The notes: generated by a model not told the origin, from the sequence alone. A DNA stretch of 64,000 nt from CAIWHR01 sp963813415 (GCA_963813415.1 CAWEYW010000009.1:868001-932000); one strand, 5' to 3'. Shown: positions 51,641 to 60,629, counted from the stretch's first letter. Numbers and translations are program-made.

Positions 51641-53125
51641 ATGGTCGAGCGCAAGATCCGCCCCGCGCCCCTCACCCTCGTCGCCCGCAAGATCGCCAAA
51701 ACGTCCAACAAGCTCGGCCAGACCACCCGCCTGCACACCGTCAGCAAGCTTTTCGTGCTCGACACCAACGTGCTGATGCACGACCCCACGAGCCTCTTCC
51801 GTTTCGAAGAACACGACATCTACCTCCCGATCCTCACCCTCGAGGAACTCGACAACAACAAGAAAGGCATGACCGAGGTCGCGCGCAACGCGCGGCAGGT
51901 GTCACGTTTCCTCGACGAGCTGGTCTCGGCGATGCCCAACGGCATTGCCGAGGGCATCGAGCTGGAGACGAAATCCGGTGGCGCGGCGACCGGCAGGCTG
52001 TATCTCCAGACCGAAGCCATCACGGCGGAGCTTCCGGCGTCGCTTGCCAACGGCAAGGCGGACAACCAGATCCTGGCTGTCGTCATGCACCTGCAGCGCA
52101 CCCATTCCAAGCGCAGCGTCATCCTGGTGTCCAAGGACATCAACATGCGCATCAAGGCGCGCGCCCTCGGCATTGCGGCGGAGGATTACACCAACGACAA
52201 GGTCCTGGAAGACACCGAGCTCCTCTACAGCGGCATGCGCGAGCTGGAGCCGGACTTCTGGGAGAAGCACGCGAAGGGCATGGAATCGTGGCAACAGGGC
52301 GGCCACACGTTCTATCGCATCGCGGGACCGCTGGTGCCCGCGCTGCTCGTCAACGAGTTCGTCTACCTCGAACAGCCGGGCGAGACGCCGCTGCACGCGA
52401 CCGTGCGCGAGATCACCGGCCGCAGCGCTGTCCTGCAGACCCTCAAGGACTACACGCATCAGAAAAACAACGTGTGGGGCATCACCGCACGCAACCGCGA
52501 GCAGAACTTCGCGCTGAACCTGCTCATGAACCCGGAGATCGATTTCGTTTCCCTGCTCGGCCAGGCCGGCACGGGCAAGACGTTGCTGACCCTCGCCGCC
52601 GGCCTGATGCTCACCCTTGAATTCAAGGTGTACTCGGAAATCATCATGACTCGGGTGACGGTCCCGGTCGGCGAGGACATCGGTTTCCTTCCCGGCACCG
52701 AGGAGGAGAAGATGAACCCGTGGATGGGCGCGCTGGAAGACAACCTCGACGTGCTCAACAAGACCGACGACGAGGCCGGCGAATGGGGCCGCGCCGCCAC
52801 GCGCGATCTCATCCGCTCGCGCATCAAGGTGAAATCGCTCAACTTCATGCGCGGGCGCACCTTCATCAACAAGTTTCTCATCATCGACGAGGCGCAGAAC
52901 CTCACGCCGAAACAGATGAAGACGCTCGTCACCCGCGCCGGCCCGGGCACCAAGGTGGTGTGCCTCGGCAATATCGCCCAGATCGATACGCCGTATCTCA
53001 CCGAGGGGAGCTCCGGCATCACGTACGTCGTCGATCGCTTCAAGGGCTGGGCCCATTCCGGCCACGTGACCCTGCAGCGCGGCGAGCGCTCGCGCCTCGC
53101 CGATCACGCGGCGGATATCCTGTAG
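51641..53125 (+). CDS. PIN-PhoH family ATPase (PhoH2/YlaK type)
   Basis: 494 residues. The N-terminal PIN nuclease domain starts KLFVLDTNVLMHDP (residues ~36-49) with LEELDNNKKG and VSKDINMRIKA acidic sites. The C-terminal PhoH domain has Walker A LLGQAGTGKTLLTLAAG (~residue 305) and Walker B FLIIDEAQNLTP (~412). This fusion is known in PhoH2 proteins, which act as RNA helicase/nucleases in mycobacteria; the role here is unproven. AAGGAG lies six bases before the ATG. Converges with the FkbM gene 11 bases on. Confidence 0.9.
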   Translation: MVERKIRPAPLTLVARKIAKTSNKLGQTTRLHTVSKLFVLDTNVLMHDPTSLFRFEEHDIYLPILTLEELDNNKKGMTEVARNARQVSRFLDELVSAMPNGIAEGIELETKSGGAATGRLYLQTEAITAELPASLANGKADNQILAVVMHLQRTHSKRSVILVSKDINMRIKARALGIAAEDYTNDKVLEDTELLYSGMRELEPDFWEKHAKGMESWQQGGHTFYRIAGPLVPALLVNEFVYLEQPGETPLHATVREITGRSAVLQTLKDYTHQKNNVWGITARNREQNFALNLLMNPEIDFVSLLGQAGTGKTLLTLAAGLMLTLEFKVYSEIIMTRVTVPVGEDIGFLPGTEEEKMNPWMGALEDNLDVLNKTDDEAGEWGRAATRDLIRSRIKVKSLNFMRGRTFINKFLIIDEAQNLTPKQMKTLVTRAGPGTKVVCLGNIAQIDTPYLTEGSSGITYVVDRFKGWAHSGHVTLQRGERSRLADHAADIL

Positions 53126-53136
53126 TCAGGAGGCGA

Positions 53137-54747
53137 TCACCGCACTCTGCGCACGGCGAGGCCGATAGAAGTGAGCACGAACCGGTCCAGCTTGAGGCGC
53201 AGGTGCGGCTCGTGCCGGTATGGCGGCAGGTCCACGTAGCGGTCCAGCGCCCCGCCACCCGGGTTCAGGTTCAGCGGCAGCACCTCGTACCCGGCCTGCG
53301 TCAGCGTGCGCATGAGTCCTTCGATGTCATGGCGCCGATACACGACGAGATCGGGTGACTGGATCGTCGAAAGATTCGAGGAAAGGTTGAATTCGGTCGT
53401 ATGGACGGCGATCCCTCCGGGCTTCAGGCATCGCATGGCGTTCACGACGAACGAGAGCCCTTTTTCCAGCGACCCGAGATGCTCGAATGCGCAACTCGAC
53501 CAGACGAAATCGAATCCGGTCAGCTCGGCCGAGATGCGGTTCATGTCCTCGCTGCGCAGCGAAACGCGCTCGGCAAACAACTCCGGATCGCACAGCCCGC
53601 GATCGTTGAGTTGTTCCAGCGCGCTTGCATGCTGATTGCTCGCGGCCCATCCGGCCGCGGCGGCCGCATCGCCTGGCAGGTCGGTGGCGACGATCGTGCA
53701 GCCACGCATCGCCAGCAGCGCGGGCAGCGGCTCGACGCCGCAACCGAAGCCAAGCCCGCGCTTGCCCGGCACGAGCATCCCTGCCTGCTGCAGCACCTCG
53801 AGTGCGTACACGTGCTCCCACTGCTTGCGGTGAAACATCGGCGTCTCGCCCAGCGCCTCGCACCATGCCCGGTAGACAGGCTCGCGAAACTGCGCTTCCG
53901 TGCATAGCTGCGACACCGGACGCGCGAGCGTGGGTGGCGGATCGTCGAGACCGAGGAAGCGCATCTGCGACGCGTCGAAGCGCGCCGCGGCAGGGCGGTC
54001 TTCGGCCCGCGCGACCACCTCGGCAGCGCGGATGAACTCGGTCGTCTCCGCGAGCGGTGTGACCAGTCGGCTCGCCAGCGCGGCGCGCTCCTCCGCGACA
54101 TAGAACCGGTTCAGGCCGTCCGAGTGCGCGAAGCGATAACCGCACGCCAGCAACGCCGGTTCCCACTCCTCATACGTGGCAAGGCGCGTCAGCGGCGAGG
54201 TGCTCTCGACGACGATGATCCACGGCCGCTGCTTGCGGAGATCCGCTCCCGCGAGCACATCCGCTTCGGCGCCTTCCACATCGATCTTCAGGAAGTGGAT
54301 GTCGCCGGCTGCGTGCTCGGCGAGCACATCGCGCAGCGGCCGGGCGGCAATGCGCGTCTGTACGACCGGCCGACCGGCGGCGCGGTGGCGCGATGCCACG
54401 ACTGCATCCAGCGTGGAGAGTCCCGTGTCGGGCACCTCGAAAAAGTCGCGTTCACCTGCTGCAGCACCCGCTGCGATGCGCAGGTTCACGTCGCGCGGCC
54501 GGTCTCGCCGGAGCCGCTCGAAATACGCGGCTACCGGCTCGATATTGATCCCCGACCAGCCGCGCTGGTAGAAGGCGCATGTCACCGAATCCCGCTCGGG
54601 GTCGTTCGCCCCGACGTCGACGTAGAATCCGCCATCGATGTCGTGCAGAGCACGCCACAGCAGCACGTCCTCCGCATTCTGCGCGTACGAGACGAAGGGC
54701 AGCGGCATCTCTCCTGGCGTCGCCAGGTCATGTTCCGGTGCGCTCAT
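53137..54747 (-). CDS. FkbM methyltransferase fused to a second class I SAM methyltransferase
   Basis: 536 residues with two methyltransferase domains. Residues ~15-230 are FkbM type: FYVDVGANDPERDSVTCAFY, GINIEPVAAYFERLRRDRP, and HFLKIDVEGAEADVLAGADL. Residues ~320-520 are a second SAM fold: GKRGLGFGCGVEPLPALLA, TIVATDLPGD, SSCAFEHLGSLEKGL and RCLKPGGIAVHTTEFN. ATG at 54745-54747 (MSAPEHDLATPGE) is preferred. A TTG further upstream would extend it over the end of the glycosyltransferase gene. Probably methylates a glycan made by its neighbours. Confidence 0.85.
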   Translation of the reverse strand: MSAPEHDLATPGEMPLPFVSYAQNAEDVLLWRALHDIDGGFYVDVGANDPERDSVTCAFYQRGWSGINIEPVAAYFERLRRDRPRDVNLRIAAGAAAGERDFFEVPDTGLSTLDAVVASRHRAAGRPVVQTRIAARPLRDVLAEHAAGDIHFLKIDVEGAEADVLAGADLRKQRPWIIVVESTSPLTRLATYEEWEPALLACGYRFAHSDGLNRFYVAEERAALASRLVTPLAETTEFIRAAEVVARAEDRPAAARFDASQMRFLGLDDPPPTLARPVSQLCTEAQFREPVYRAWCEALGETPMFHRKQWEHVYALEVLQQAGMLVPGKRGLGFGCGVEPLPALLAMRGCTIVATDLPGDAAAAAGWAASNQHASALEQLNDRGLCDPELFAERVSLRSEDMNRISAELTGFDFVWSSCAFEHLGSLEKGLSFVVNAMRCLKPGGIAVHTTEFNLSSNLSTIQSPDLVVYRRHDIEGLMRTLTQAGYEVLPLNLNPGGGALDRYVDLPPYRHEPHLRLKLDRFVLTSIGLAVRRVR

Positions 54748-54838
54748 CCGGCGACCCCGCGGACCATCCGACGCACCGCACGATGCGCACGCACACTCGA
54801 GCGCAGCGGCCAGCTCGCTTGCGCCGCGCCGAGTTTGC

Positions 54839-57334
54839 TCATCGCAGCATTCCAAGCACGCTCAGCCGCTCCCGCATCAGGGTCGCCGCGCGTTCGCGCG
54901 TGAACTGCGTGCGGATCGTCTGTTGGCCGGCGTGCGCGATGCGCGTGCGGAAGGCGGCGTCGTCGACCAGGCGGCGCATCGCCGCCGCGGCTTCATCGAT
55001 GCTCGGATCGGCCCACTGGAAGCGGGCGTCGTCGTACAGATACTCTCCCGGCGCAATCGGGATCATCCGGTAACCGACGAGGCAGCTGTTGCCCGGATGC
55101 ATGAACTCGAGATTGCCCGAATAGGCAGTGCCGATGACCGGCTTGCCGAGATACATCGACTCGGCCAGTCCGAGGCCGAGGCCTTCGGCGCGATGCAGCG
55201 ACACATAGGCGTCCACGACGCTTTCCAGCCCGAACACTTCGTCCCGCGCGAGAAAGCCGTCCTTGATCAGGATGCGCTCGTCACCACCAACGACATCCAT
55301 CACGGCCCGCAGCCGCTCGCGCTCGACGTTGCCATTGATCGACTTCACCACCAGGGCGACGTCCCTGCGCTGTGGCGGGAACGCCGCGCGGAACGCCGCA
55401 ATCGTCGCCTCCGGATTCTTCCGTTTCAGGAACGAATTGAAATCGAAGCTGAACAGGAACAGGAACGCGTCCTCCGGCAGTCCGAACTCGGCACGCGTAT
55501 AGCGTCGCGACAGCCCCACCTCGATCGGCGGCGGGATCTTCACGACAGGCAGCGGCGATGCGCGCCGCATGGCCGCGGCGACGAACTCGGTGGCAACCCA
55601 GATCTCGTCGACGCGACCCAGCGCGTCTTCCCACGAAGCCGGGAGCGTCTCCAGCTCCCAGTACCAGTAGCCGATGTTGTAGCCGCCGTGCTCGCGCGTC
55701 GTGCGCAGCAGCGAATACACCGGCTTCATCATGTCGGGATTGAGGCAGTACAGCGACGCGCGATGCACGATCGTGTCGACGACGTGGCCGGCAATGGTCC
55801 GGTCGGCCTGCCGGGACTTCAAGCGCATGTCGACGTCCTTGACCACGAACGGAATGTCGGCCGTCGCGCACGCACCGGCGAGTGCGCGCAGGCTCTCGCC
55901 AAGGCCGAACTCGCCGAACGCGAAGCCGACGAAGTTGATGCCGGGTGTGAGCGCACCTACGACAAGCTCGCGCCGCCGCTCGACGATAAGCTCCGCCAGG
56001 CGCCCGAGCTGGTCGAGCCCGAATGCCAGGATGTGCCCCACCTGGAAAGGCGTCTTCAGGAAGTGCAGCCCCCATACGGCGAGCGACGGCGCATAGGCGT
56101 TGGGCGGCTGGACGTCGTCGCGGCACGCGCGGGCGTAGTAATCGGCGAAGATCGACACCTGCGCGCGACCGCGTTCGGCATCGGCGGCAGCGTCGATGGC
56201 ATCGGCGACGCGATGCACGTATAGCGGCTGCGGCAGGAACGCCGGTTCGCACAGCCAAAGGGCACGCAGGCACAAGTCCCAGTCGGCAAGCGGTACATCG
56301 CGAAAACCGCCGAGCGCATCGAAGAGGGTTCGCATGAACCAGAGATTGCCGGCGCCGAGGCCGACGAACTCCTGGTGCATCAGCGCGTACCCGACGGTGT
56401 CGCTTTCGGAGACTCCGTCCAGCAGTGCACGCAGGCGCAGCGCGACCGGGTTTTGCTCCGGCGAGACCGGCTCGCCCGTGCCATCGGCATACGAGGCACC
56501 GGTGAAGCCCCACTGCGCATCCGCGCGGCCGACATACTCCGCAATCGCTGCCAGCCGACCAGGCGCGTAGCGATTCGGCGCATCGAGCAAGGCGATGCAG
56601 TCGGCGGTCGCCGCCCCGACGCCGGCATTGAGCGCCTGCGGATGCGTTGCCGTTGCCGGCACCTGAACGCGTCTGCAGCGGAGCCTGGTCGATGCCAGCG
56701 GCTCGAGCGCGCTCTCGTCGAACGCCACACCTTCCCTCGTGACGACCACCACCTCGTCAGGCAAGCGGTCCTGCTGCGCGATCGACGACGCTGCAGCACG
56801 GATCGCGCCGGGGTCGCCGTGCGCGAGCAGCACGACCGCAAACGTAGGTTGTGCGACAACGGCGCGGGCAGGGTGCGGTGGCCGCGCTCCATATTGGGTA
56901 CGCAGGGTCGCGGCCTGCGTGGCATCGAGTCCGGACAGGACCTGGGTGAACATGTAGTTGACCGCAGTCCAGATGCCGTACTGCGCTGCAGGCGTGAGCG
57001 CATGCGTGGCTAGCGCGCGTGCTGCCCGCAAGAGCAACGGCAGCGCGGCTTCCGGACGCCCGCGCTCGTAAGCGACCTGCGCGACGATGCGCAGGGCCTC
57101 GGGGTGATCCGCATCCTGGGCGAGCAACTCGCGGGCGATCGCCTCCGCCTCGTCCCACGCGCCCTGCCTGAGGTGGGCCTCCGCCTCGCCGAGACGGCGC
57201 GTGAACGGGTCGCCAGCGGGCTCCGTCACCTGTCCGTGGCACGCCTTGTAGCGCAAGCCGCTGCCGCATGGACACGGTGCATTCCTGGACTGCGGCGCGC
57301 GAACGCCGAGCGCGCTGTCCTGCCCCGCTCCCAT
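54839..57334 (-). CDS. Large multidomain glycosyltransferase (SEC-C, TPR-like, GT2, GT4)
   Basis: 831 residues. N-terminal SEC-C zinc motif NAPCPCGSGLRYKACHGQ (residues ~17-34). A helical TPR-like region follows (EAEAIARELLAQDADHPEAL). Next is a GT2-like domain (FAVVLLAHGDPGAIRAAASS to ADWDLCLRALWL), then a GT4-type C-terminal domain (GFAFGEFGLGESLRALA; EGLGLGLAESMYLGKPVIGT). ATG at 57332-57334 overlaps the dnaB stop by one base (TGATG), so it is translationally coupled to the replicative helicase gene. The larger open frame extending over dnaB is only its shadow. Confidence 0.88.
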   Translation of the reverse strand: MGAGQDSALGVRAPQSRNAPCPCGSGLRYKACHGQVTEPAGDPFTRRLGEAEAHLRQGAWDEAEAIARELLAQDADHPEALRIVAQVAYERGRPEAALPLLLRAARALATHALTPAAQYGIWTAVNYMFTQVLSGLDATQAATLRTQYGARPPHPARAVVAQPTFAVVLLAHGDPGAIRAAASSIAQQDRLPDEVVVVTREGVAFDESALEPLASTRLRCRRVQVPATATHPQALNAGVGAATADCIALLDAPNRYAPGRLAAIAEYVGRADAQWGFTGASYADGTGEPVSPEQNPVALRLRALLDGVSESDTVGYALMHQEFVGLGAGNLWFMRTLFDALGGFRDVPLADWDLCLRALWLCEPAFLPQPLYVHRVADAIDAAADAERGRAQVSIFADYYARACRDDVQPPNAYAPSLAVWGLHFLKTPFQVGHILAFGLDQLGRLAELIVERRRELVVGALTPGINFVGFAFGEFGLGESLRALAGACATADIPFVVKDVDMRLKSRQADRTIAGHVVDTIVHRASLYCLNPDMMKPVYSLLRTTREHGGYNIGYWYWELETLPASWEDALGRVDEIWVATEFVAAAMRRASPLPVVKIPPPIEVGLSRRYTRAEFGLPEDAFLFLFSFDFNSFLKRKNPEATIAAFRAAFPPQRRDVALVVKSINGNVERERLRAVMDVVGGDERILIKDGFLARDEVFGLESVVDAYVSLHRAEGLGLGLAESMYLGKPVIGTAYSGNLEFMHPGNSCLVGYRMIPIAPGEYLYDDARFQWADPSIDEAAAAMRRLVDDAAFRTRIAHAGQQTIRTQFTRERAATLMRERLSVLGMLR

Positions 57335-58701
57335 CAGTAGCTGCCGGGGGTCGCGAAGCTCTCGAAGCGCGTGTACTCGCCGAGAAAGGTCAGGCGCACG
57401 GTGCCGATGGGACCGTTGCGCTGCTTGCCGATGATGATCTCCGCCGTGCCCTTGTCCTGCGTGTCGGGGTTGTACACCTCGTCGCGGTAGATGAACAGGA
57501 TGACGTCCGCGTCCTGCTCGATCGCGCCCGATTCGCGCAGATCCGACATCACCGGCCGCTTGTTCGGCCGCTGCTCGAGCGACCGGTTGAGCTGCGAGAG
57601 CGCCATCACCGGCACCTTGAGCTCCTTCGCGAGCGCCTTCATGCCGCGCGAGATCTCGGAAATTTCCGTGGCCCGGTTCTCGCCCTGCGACGACGACTGC
57701 ATGAGCTGCAGGTAGTCGACGATGACGAGCCCGAGCTTGCCGTACTGCTTCATCAGCCGGCGCGCGCGGGAACGGACCTCGATCACGTTCAGTGCCGGCG
57801 TCTCGTCGATGAGGATGGGCGCTTCGTTGAGTCGCCCCAGTGCCGACGACAGACGTTCCCAGTCGTCGCTGGCGAGTCGTCCGGTGCGCAGCTTGTGCTG
57901 GTCGAGCCGCCCGACGGAACCGATCATCCGCAGCGCGAGCTGCGAGGCGCCCATTTCCATCGAGAACACCGCCACCGGCAGGCCCGCCGCGAGCGCCACG
58001 TGCTCGCCGATGTTGAGTGCGAAGGCGGTCTTGCCCATCGACGGCCGCCCCGCCACGACCACGAGGTCGCCGGGCTGCAGACCGGAGGTCATCTTGTCGA
58101 GGTCGGCGAAGCCCGTCGGCACACCGGTGACTTCGGACGGATCGTCGCGATTGAAGAGCGTCTCGATGCGCTCGACCACGCCGACGAGCAACTCGCCGAT
58201 GGGCGCGAACTGCTGCTGCCCGCGCGAGCCCTGCTCGGCGATGTGCAGCACCTTCGCTTCCGCCTGGTCGAGGATATCCTTTGCGCTGCGCCCGAGCGGG
58301 TTGTAGGCCGTGTCGGCGATATCGCCGGCCGTTGCGGCGAGCTGCCGCAGGATCGAGCGCTCGCGCACGATGGCCGCGTAGTGGCGGATGTTGGCCGCCG
58401 TCGGCACGTTCTGGACGAGCGCGCCGAGATACGCGAGCCCGCCGACGTAATCGAGCTTTTGCGCCGAGCCGAGCGCTTCCGACAGCGTGACCACGTCGGC
58501 CGGCTTGCCGTCGGTGATCAGCGCCACGACGTGCTGGTAGATCAGTCGATGCGCTTCGCTGTAGAAGTCGGCCGGCGCCAGGATATCGCCGACGCGATCG
58601 GTGGCTTCGTTGTCGAGCAGCAGTCCGCCCAGCACGGACTGCTCCGCCTCGAGTGAGTGCGGAGGCAGCTTGATGGCTTCGACTTGCGGATCGTCTGGCA
58701 T
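57334..58701 (-). CDS. dnaB: Replicative DNA helicase
   Basis: 455-residue hexameric helicase of the replication fork. The N-terminal primase-interaction domain (PPHSLEAEQSVLGGLLLDN) and C-terminal RecA-like ATPase are complete: Walker A VVVAGRPSMGKTAFAL, Walker B LGLVIVDYLQLM, arginine-finger region DLRESGAIEQDADVI. No intein. ATG at 58699-58701 (MPDDPQVEAIK). Downstream of the rpsF-rplI operon and its terminator, so it needs its own promoter. A TAAAAT box lies at most ten bases before the ATG, so a real transcript there would be nearly leaderless. Confidence 0.97.
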   Translation of the reverse strand: MPDDPQVEAIKLPPHSLEAEQSVLGGLLLDNEATDRVGDILAPADFYSEAHRLIYQHVVALITDGKPADVVTLSEALGSAQKLDYVGGLAYLGALVQNVPTAANIRHYAAIVRERSILRQLAATAGDIADTAYNPLGRSAKDILDQAEAKVLHIAEQGSRGQQQFAPIGELLVGVVERIETLFNRDDPSEVTGVPTGFADLDKMTSGLQPGDLVVVAGRPSMGKTAFALNIGEHVALAAGLPVAVFSMEMGASQLALRMIGSVGRLDQHKLRTGRLASDDWERLSSALGRLNEAPILIDETPALNVIEVRSRARRLMKQYGKLGLVIVDYLQLMQSSSQGENRATEISEISRGMKALAKELKVPVMALSQLNRSLEQRPNKRPVMSDLRESGAIEQDADVILFIYRDEVYNPDTQDKGTAEIIIGKQRNGPIGTVRLTFLGEYTRFESFATPGSY

Positions 58702-58863
58702 GGTGTCGCAACATTTTACCGCCGGTGCAAACACGCGCTCGTCGGCAGGACGTCGGTCAGCAAAAAAATCCTCCGCATCTGGGCGCCTTGCAGGTCAGGC
58801 TTTTGCCGGACGGTGCGATGCAAGGTCGGAGGCTTGCCGACGAAGCGGCGCGACGTTCGCGCC

Positions 58864-58893
58864 AAATAAAAAGGGCGCCACACGGACGCCCTT
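58864..58893 (-). terminator. Intrinsic terminator of the rpsF-priB-rpsR-rplI operon
   Basis: Stem AAGGGCG/CGCCCTT (58871-58877 and 58887-58893) around a 9-nt loop. On the minus strand it is followed by TTTATTT. It lies 40 bases past the rplI stop. Confidence 0.85.
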
Positions 58894-58933
58894 CCCCGAA
58901 AGCGGCTTGCGCCGCCTGCCTTCCGGAAATGCC

Positions 58934-59392
58934 TTACGCGCCGACCGTTTCGCCGCGCACGTTCACGACGATGTTCGCGTGTGCGTCGCTATGGAGGTTG
59001 ATCACCAGCGGATATTCGCCGACCTGCTTGAGCGGCCCCGCCGGCATCTGGACCGCCGACTTCTCGAGCTCGAACCCCTGCGCCTTCAGCGCTTCGACGA
59101 TGTCGGCATTGGTGACCGACCCGAACAGCCGCCCGTCGACACCGGCCTTCTGGGAGATCTGCACCGCGGTGCCTTCGAGCTTCGCAGCCTGCGCCTGCGC
59201 AGCCTCGAGCTTGGCATTGGCTGCCTTCTCGAGGTCGGCGCGCTTGGCCTCGATCTCGGCGATGTTCTCGGGTGTGGCGCGCTTCGCCTTACCGTGCGGG
59301 ATGAGGTAATTCCGGGCGTAGCCCTGCTTCACCTTCACCACGTCGCCGAGATTGCCGACGTTGACCAGTTTTTCCAGCAGAATGATTTGCAT
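58934..59392 (-). CDS. rplI: 50S ribosomal protein L9
   Basis: 152 residues. N-terminal rRNA-binding domain MQIILLEKLVNVGNLGDVV with the GYARNYLIPHGKA signature, a long central helix rich in Ala/Glu/Lys (residues ~41-75), and a C-terminal domain (KAGVDGRLFGSVTNADI). ATG at 59390-59392, 12 bases after rpsR. Last gene of the operon. Confidence 0.98.
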   Translation of the reverse strand: MQIILLEKLVNVGNLGDVVKVKQGYARNYLIPHGKAKRATPENIAEIEAKRADLEKAANAKLEAAQAQAAKLEGTAVQISQKAGVDGRLFGSVTNADIVEALKAQGFELEKSAVQMPAGPLKQVGEYPLVINLHSDAHANIVVNVRGETVGA

Positions 59393-59404
59393 GATCGTGT
59401 CCCG

Positions 59405-59686
59405 TCAGTGCAGGTCGGTGTACGGGAGCAGCGCGAGGTAGCGCGCGCGCTTGATCGCCGTCGACAGCTGGCGCTGGTAGCGCGCCTTCGTGCCGGTGAT
59501 GCGCGCCGGCATGATCTTGCCGTTTTCCTGGACGAAGTCCTTGAGGACGTCGATGTCCTTGTAGTCGATCTGCTTGACGCCTTCGGCGGTGAAGCGGCAG
59601 AACTTCTTGCGCTTGAACAGGTTGTTCCCGCGCTCGCGCTTCTTGCCATCCTTCTTCTTGCCGAATCTTCCTTGTGGACGAGGCAT
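59405..59686 (-). CDS. rpsR: 30S ribosomal protein S18
   Basis: 93 residues. The basic N-terminal tail has GRFGKKKDGKKRERG. The core KFCRFTAEGVKQIDYKD and RITGTKARYQRQLSTAIKRA are classic S18. It binds S6 on 16S rRNA. ATG at 59684-59686, one base after the priB stop. Confidence 0.98.
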   Translation of the reverse strand: MPRPQGRFGKKKDGKKRERGNNLFKRKKFCRFTAEGVKQIDYKDIDVLKDFVQENGKIMPARITGTKARYQRQLSTAIKRARYLALLPYTDLH

Positions 59687-59687
59687 G

Positions 59688-60005
59688 TCAGTTTCCTAAA
59701 GTGTCGTTTTCAATCAGTTCGAATGCGTTCACGTGCATGGCGAGGGTGATCCCGGTCCGCCAGCGTCGTGCGAGAAATCCATGGCAGCGCAGCGTGCTCC
59801 CGGCCGGCAACGCCGCGAGTTCTCGCGCCGGTTCGCCGAATGCCACGCCGGTGAGCTCGCAATCGATGGCCCGTTCGCCACCCGCTTCGGGCTGCCGTGA
59901 TGCATGGCGGAGCAGGAAATCGATCGCCGGAATCCCCGCAGGCGTGTAGCGCAACTCGCCGCGCTCGGCCAGCGTCGCATCGAGAAGCAGGCGGTTCGCT
60001 TGCAC
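59688..60005 (-). CDS. priB: Primosomal replication protein N (PriB)
   Basis: 105-residue OB-fold single-strand DNA-binding protein used in PriA-dependent replication restart. Family features: NRLLLDATLAERGELRYTPA, GIPAIDFLLRHASRQ and CHGFLARRWRTGITLAMHV. GTG start at 60003-60005, 26 bases after rpsF. The rpsF-priB-rpsR order is the standard beta/gammaproteobacterial arrangement. Confidence 0.92.
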   Translation of the reverse strand: MQANRLLLDATLAERGELRYTPAGIPAIDFLLRHASRQPEAGGERAIDCELTGVAFGEPARELAALPAGSTLRCHGFLARRWRTGITLAMHVNAFELIENDTLGN

Positions 60006-60031
60006 GCGATCCGTCGCTCGCGCCGATGCAA

Positions 60032-60520
60032 TCAGACAGCCGTGGTCGTCGTCGGTGCAGCCGCCGGAGCGGGCGTGCCACGGTCGCCGCGATCACCGCG
60101 GTCGCCGCGATCACCACGGTCGCCGCCGCGATCACCCCGATCACCCCGATCACCCCGATCACCGCGCTCGCCACGCTCACCGTCCCGCGCCGCGCGCGGC
60201 TTTTCCTCGCGCATCATCGGCGAGGGCGCGACCACTGCCTCGCTCATGGCCACGATCAGATGCCGCAGCACGGCGTCGTTGAACTTGAACGCGTGCTCGA
60301 GCTCCTGCAGCGTTTCGTTGTCACATTCGATGTTCAGGAGCACGTAGTGCGCCTTGTGGATCTTGGCGATGGGATATGCGAGCTGACGCCGGCCCCAGTC
60401 CTCGTGCCGATGGATCCGCCCGTTGCGGGCAGTGACCATCGCGCGATACCGCTCGACCATGCCGGGGACCTGTTCGCTCTGGTCCGGATGGACGATGAAA
60501 ACCACTTCGTAATGACGCAT
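60032..60520 (-). CDS. rpsF: 30S ribosomal protein S6 with a Gly-Asp-Arg repeat tail
   Basis: 162 residues. The S6 core (MRHYEVVFIVHPDQSEQV and AYPIAKIHKAHYVLLNIEC) ends near residue 105. The tail then has REEKPRAARDGERGERG, about nine (G)DRG units, and an Ala/Pro/Thr end. Many S6 proteins have acidic or Glu-rich tails; this one is a DRG repeat. ATG at 60518-60520 with AAGGAG about 10 bases upstream. First gene of the operon. Confidence 0.96.
   Translation of the reverse strand: MRHYEVVFIVHPDQSEQVPGMVERYRAMVTARNGRIHRHEDWGRRQLAYPIAKIHKAHYVLLNIECDNETLQELEHAFKFNDAVLRHLIVAMSEAVVAPSPMMREEKPRAARDGERGERGDRGDRGDRGDRGGDRGDRGDRGDRGDRGTPAPAAAPTTTTAV
60080..60175. repeat. 9-bp tandem repeat coding the S6 tail
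   Basis: Imperfect 9-mers of the type CCGATCACC/GGTGATCGG (with CGGTCGCCG variants) encode the DRG units of rpsF. The runs of identical copies suggest length change by slippage. All copies keep the rpsF frame. Confidence 0.8.
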
Positions 60521-60548
60521 GTGCAGAGCACTCCTTCTGGTCATGTTG

Positions 60549-60595
60549 GACGGCGCCGTCGGACACGCGGATCGCGTCCAGGCCGTCGATGGCCT
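60549..60595 (-). promoter_or_regulatory. Structured rpsF leader with three successive hairpins
   Basis: In the rpsF 5' UTR: AGGCC/GGCCT (60580-60595), GGACGCG/CGCGTGTCC with a two-base bulge (60561-60579), and the perfect palindrome GACGGCGCCGTC (60549-60560), placed head to tail. A GTCCGAC segment lies at the join of the last two. S6:S18 autoregulatory leaders use an exposed CCG, so such a control is possible, but I could not match the full consensus. Confidence 0.35.
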
Positions 60596-60629
60596 CCCCG
60601 TCTGCCGCGGGTGAGGCAAGGAATCCGCT

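Noticed and set aside
54839..58714. A 1291-residue fusion of glycosyltransferase with sequence over dnaB
   Set aside because: The first ~460 residues are the out-of-frame shadow of dnaB. The true start is the ATG at 57332-57334.
60080..60175. CRISPR or non-coding satellite in the rpsF tail
   Set aside because: The 9-bp units are contiguous, keep the rpsF frame and encode DRG; it is a coding repeat.
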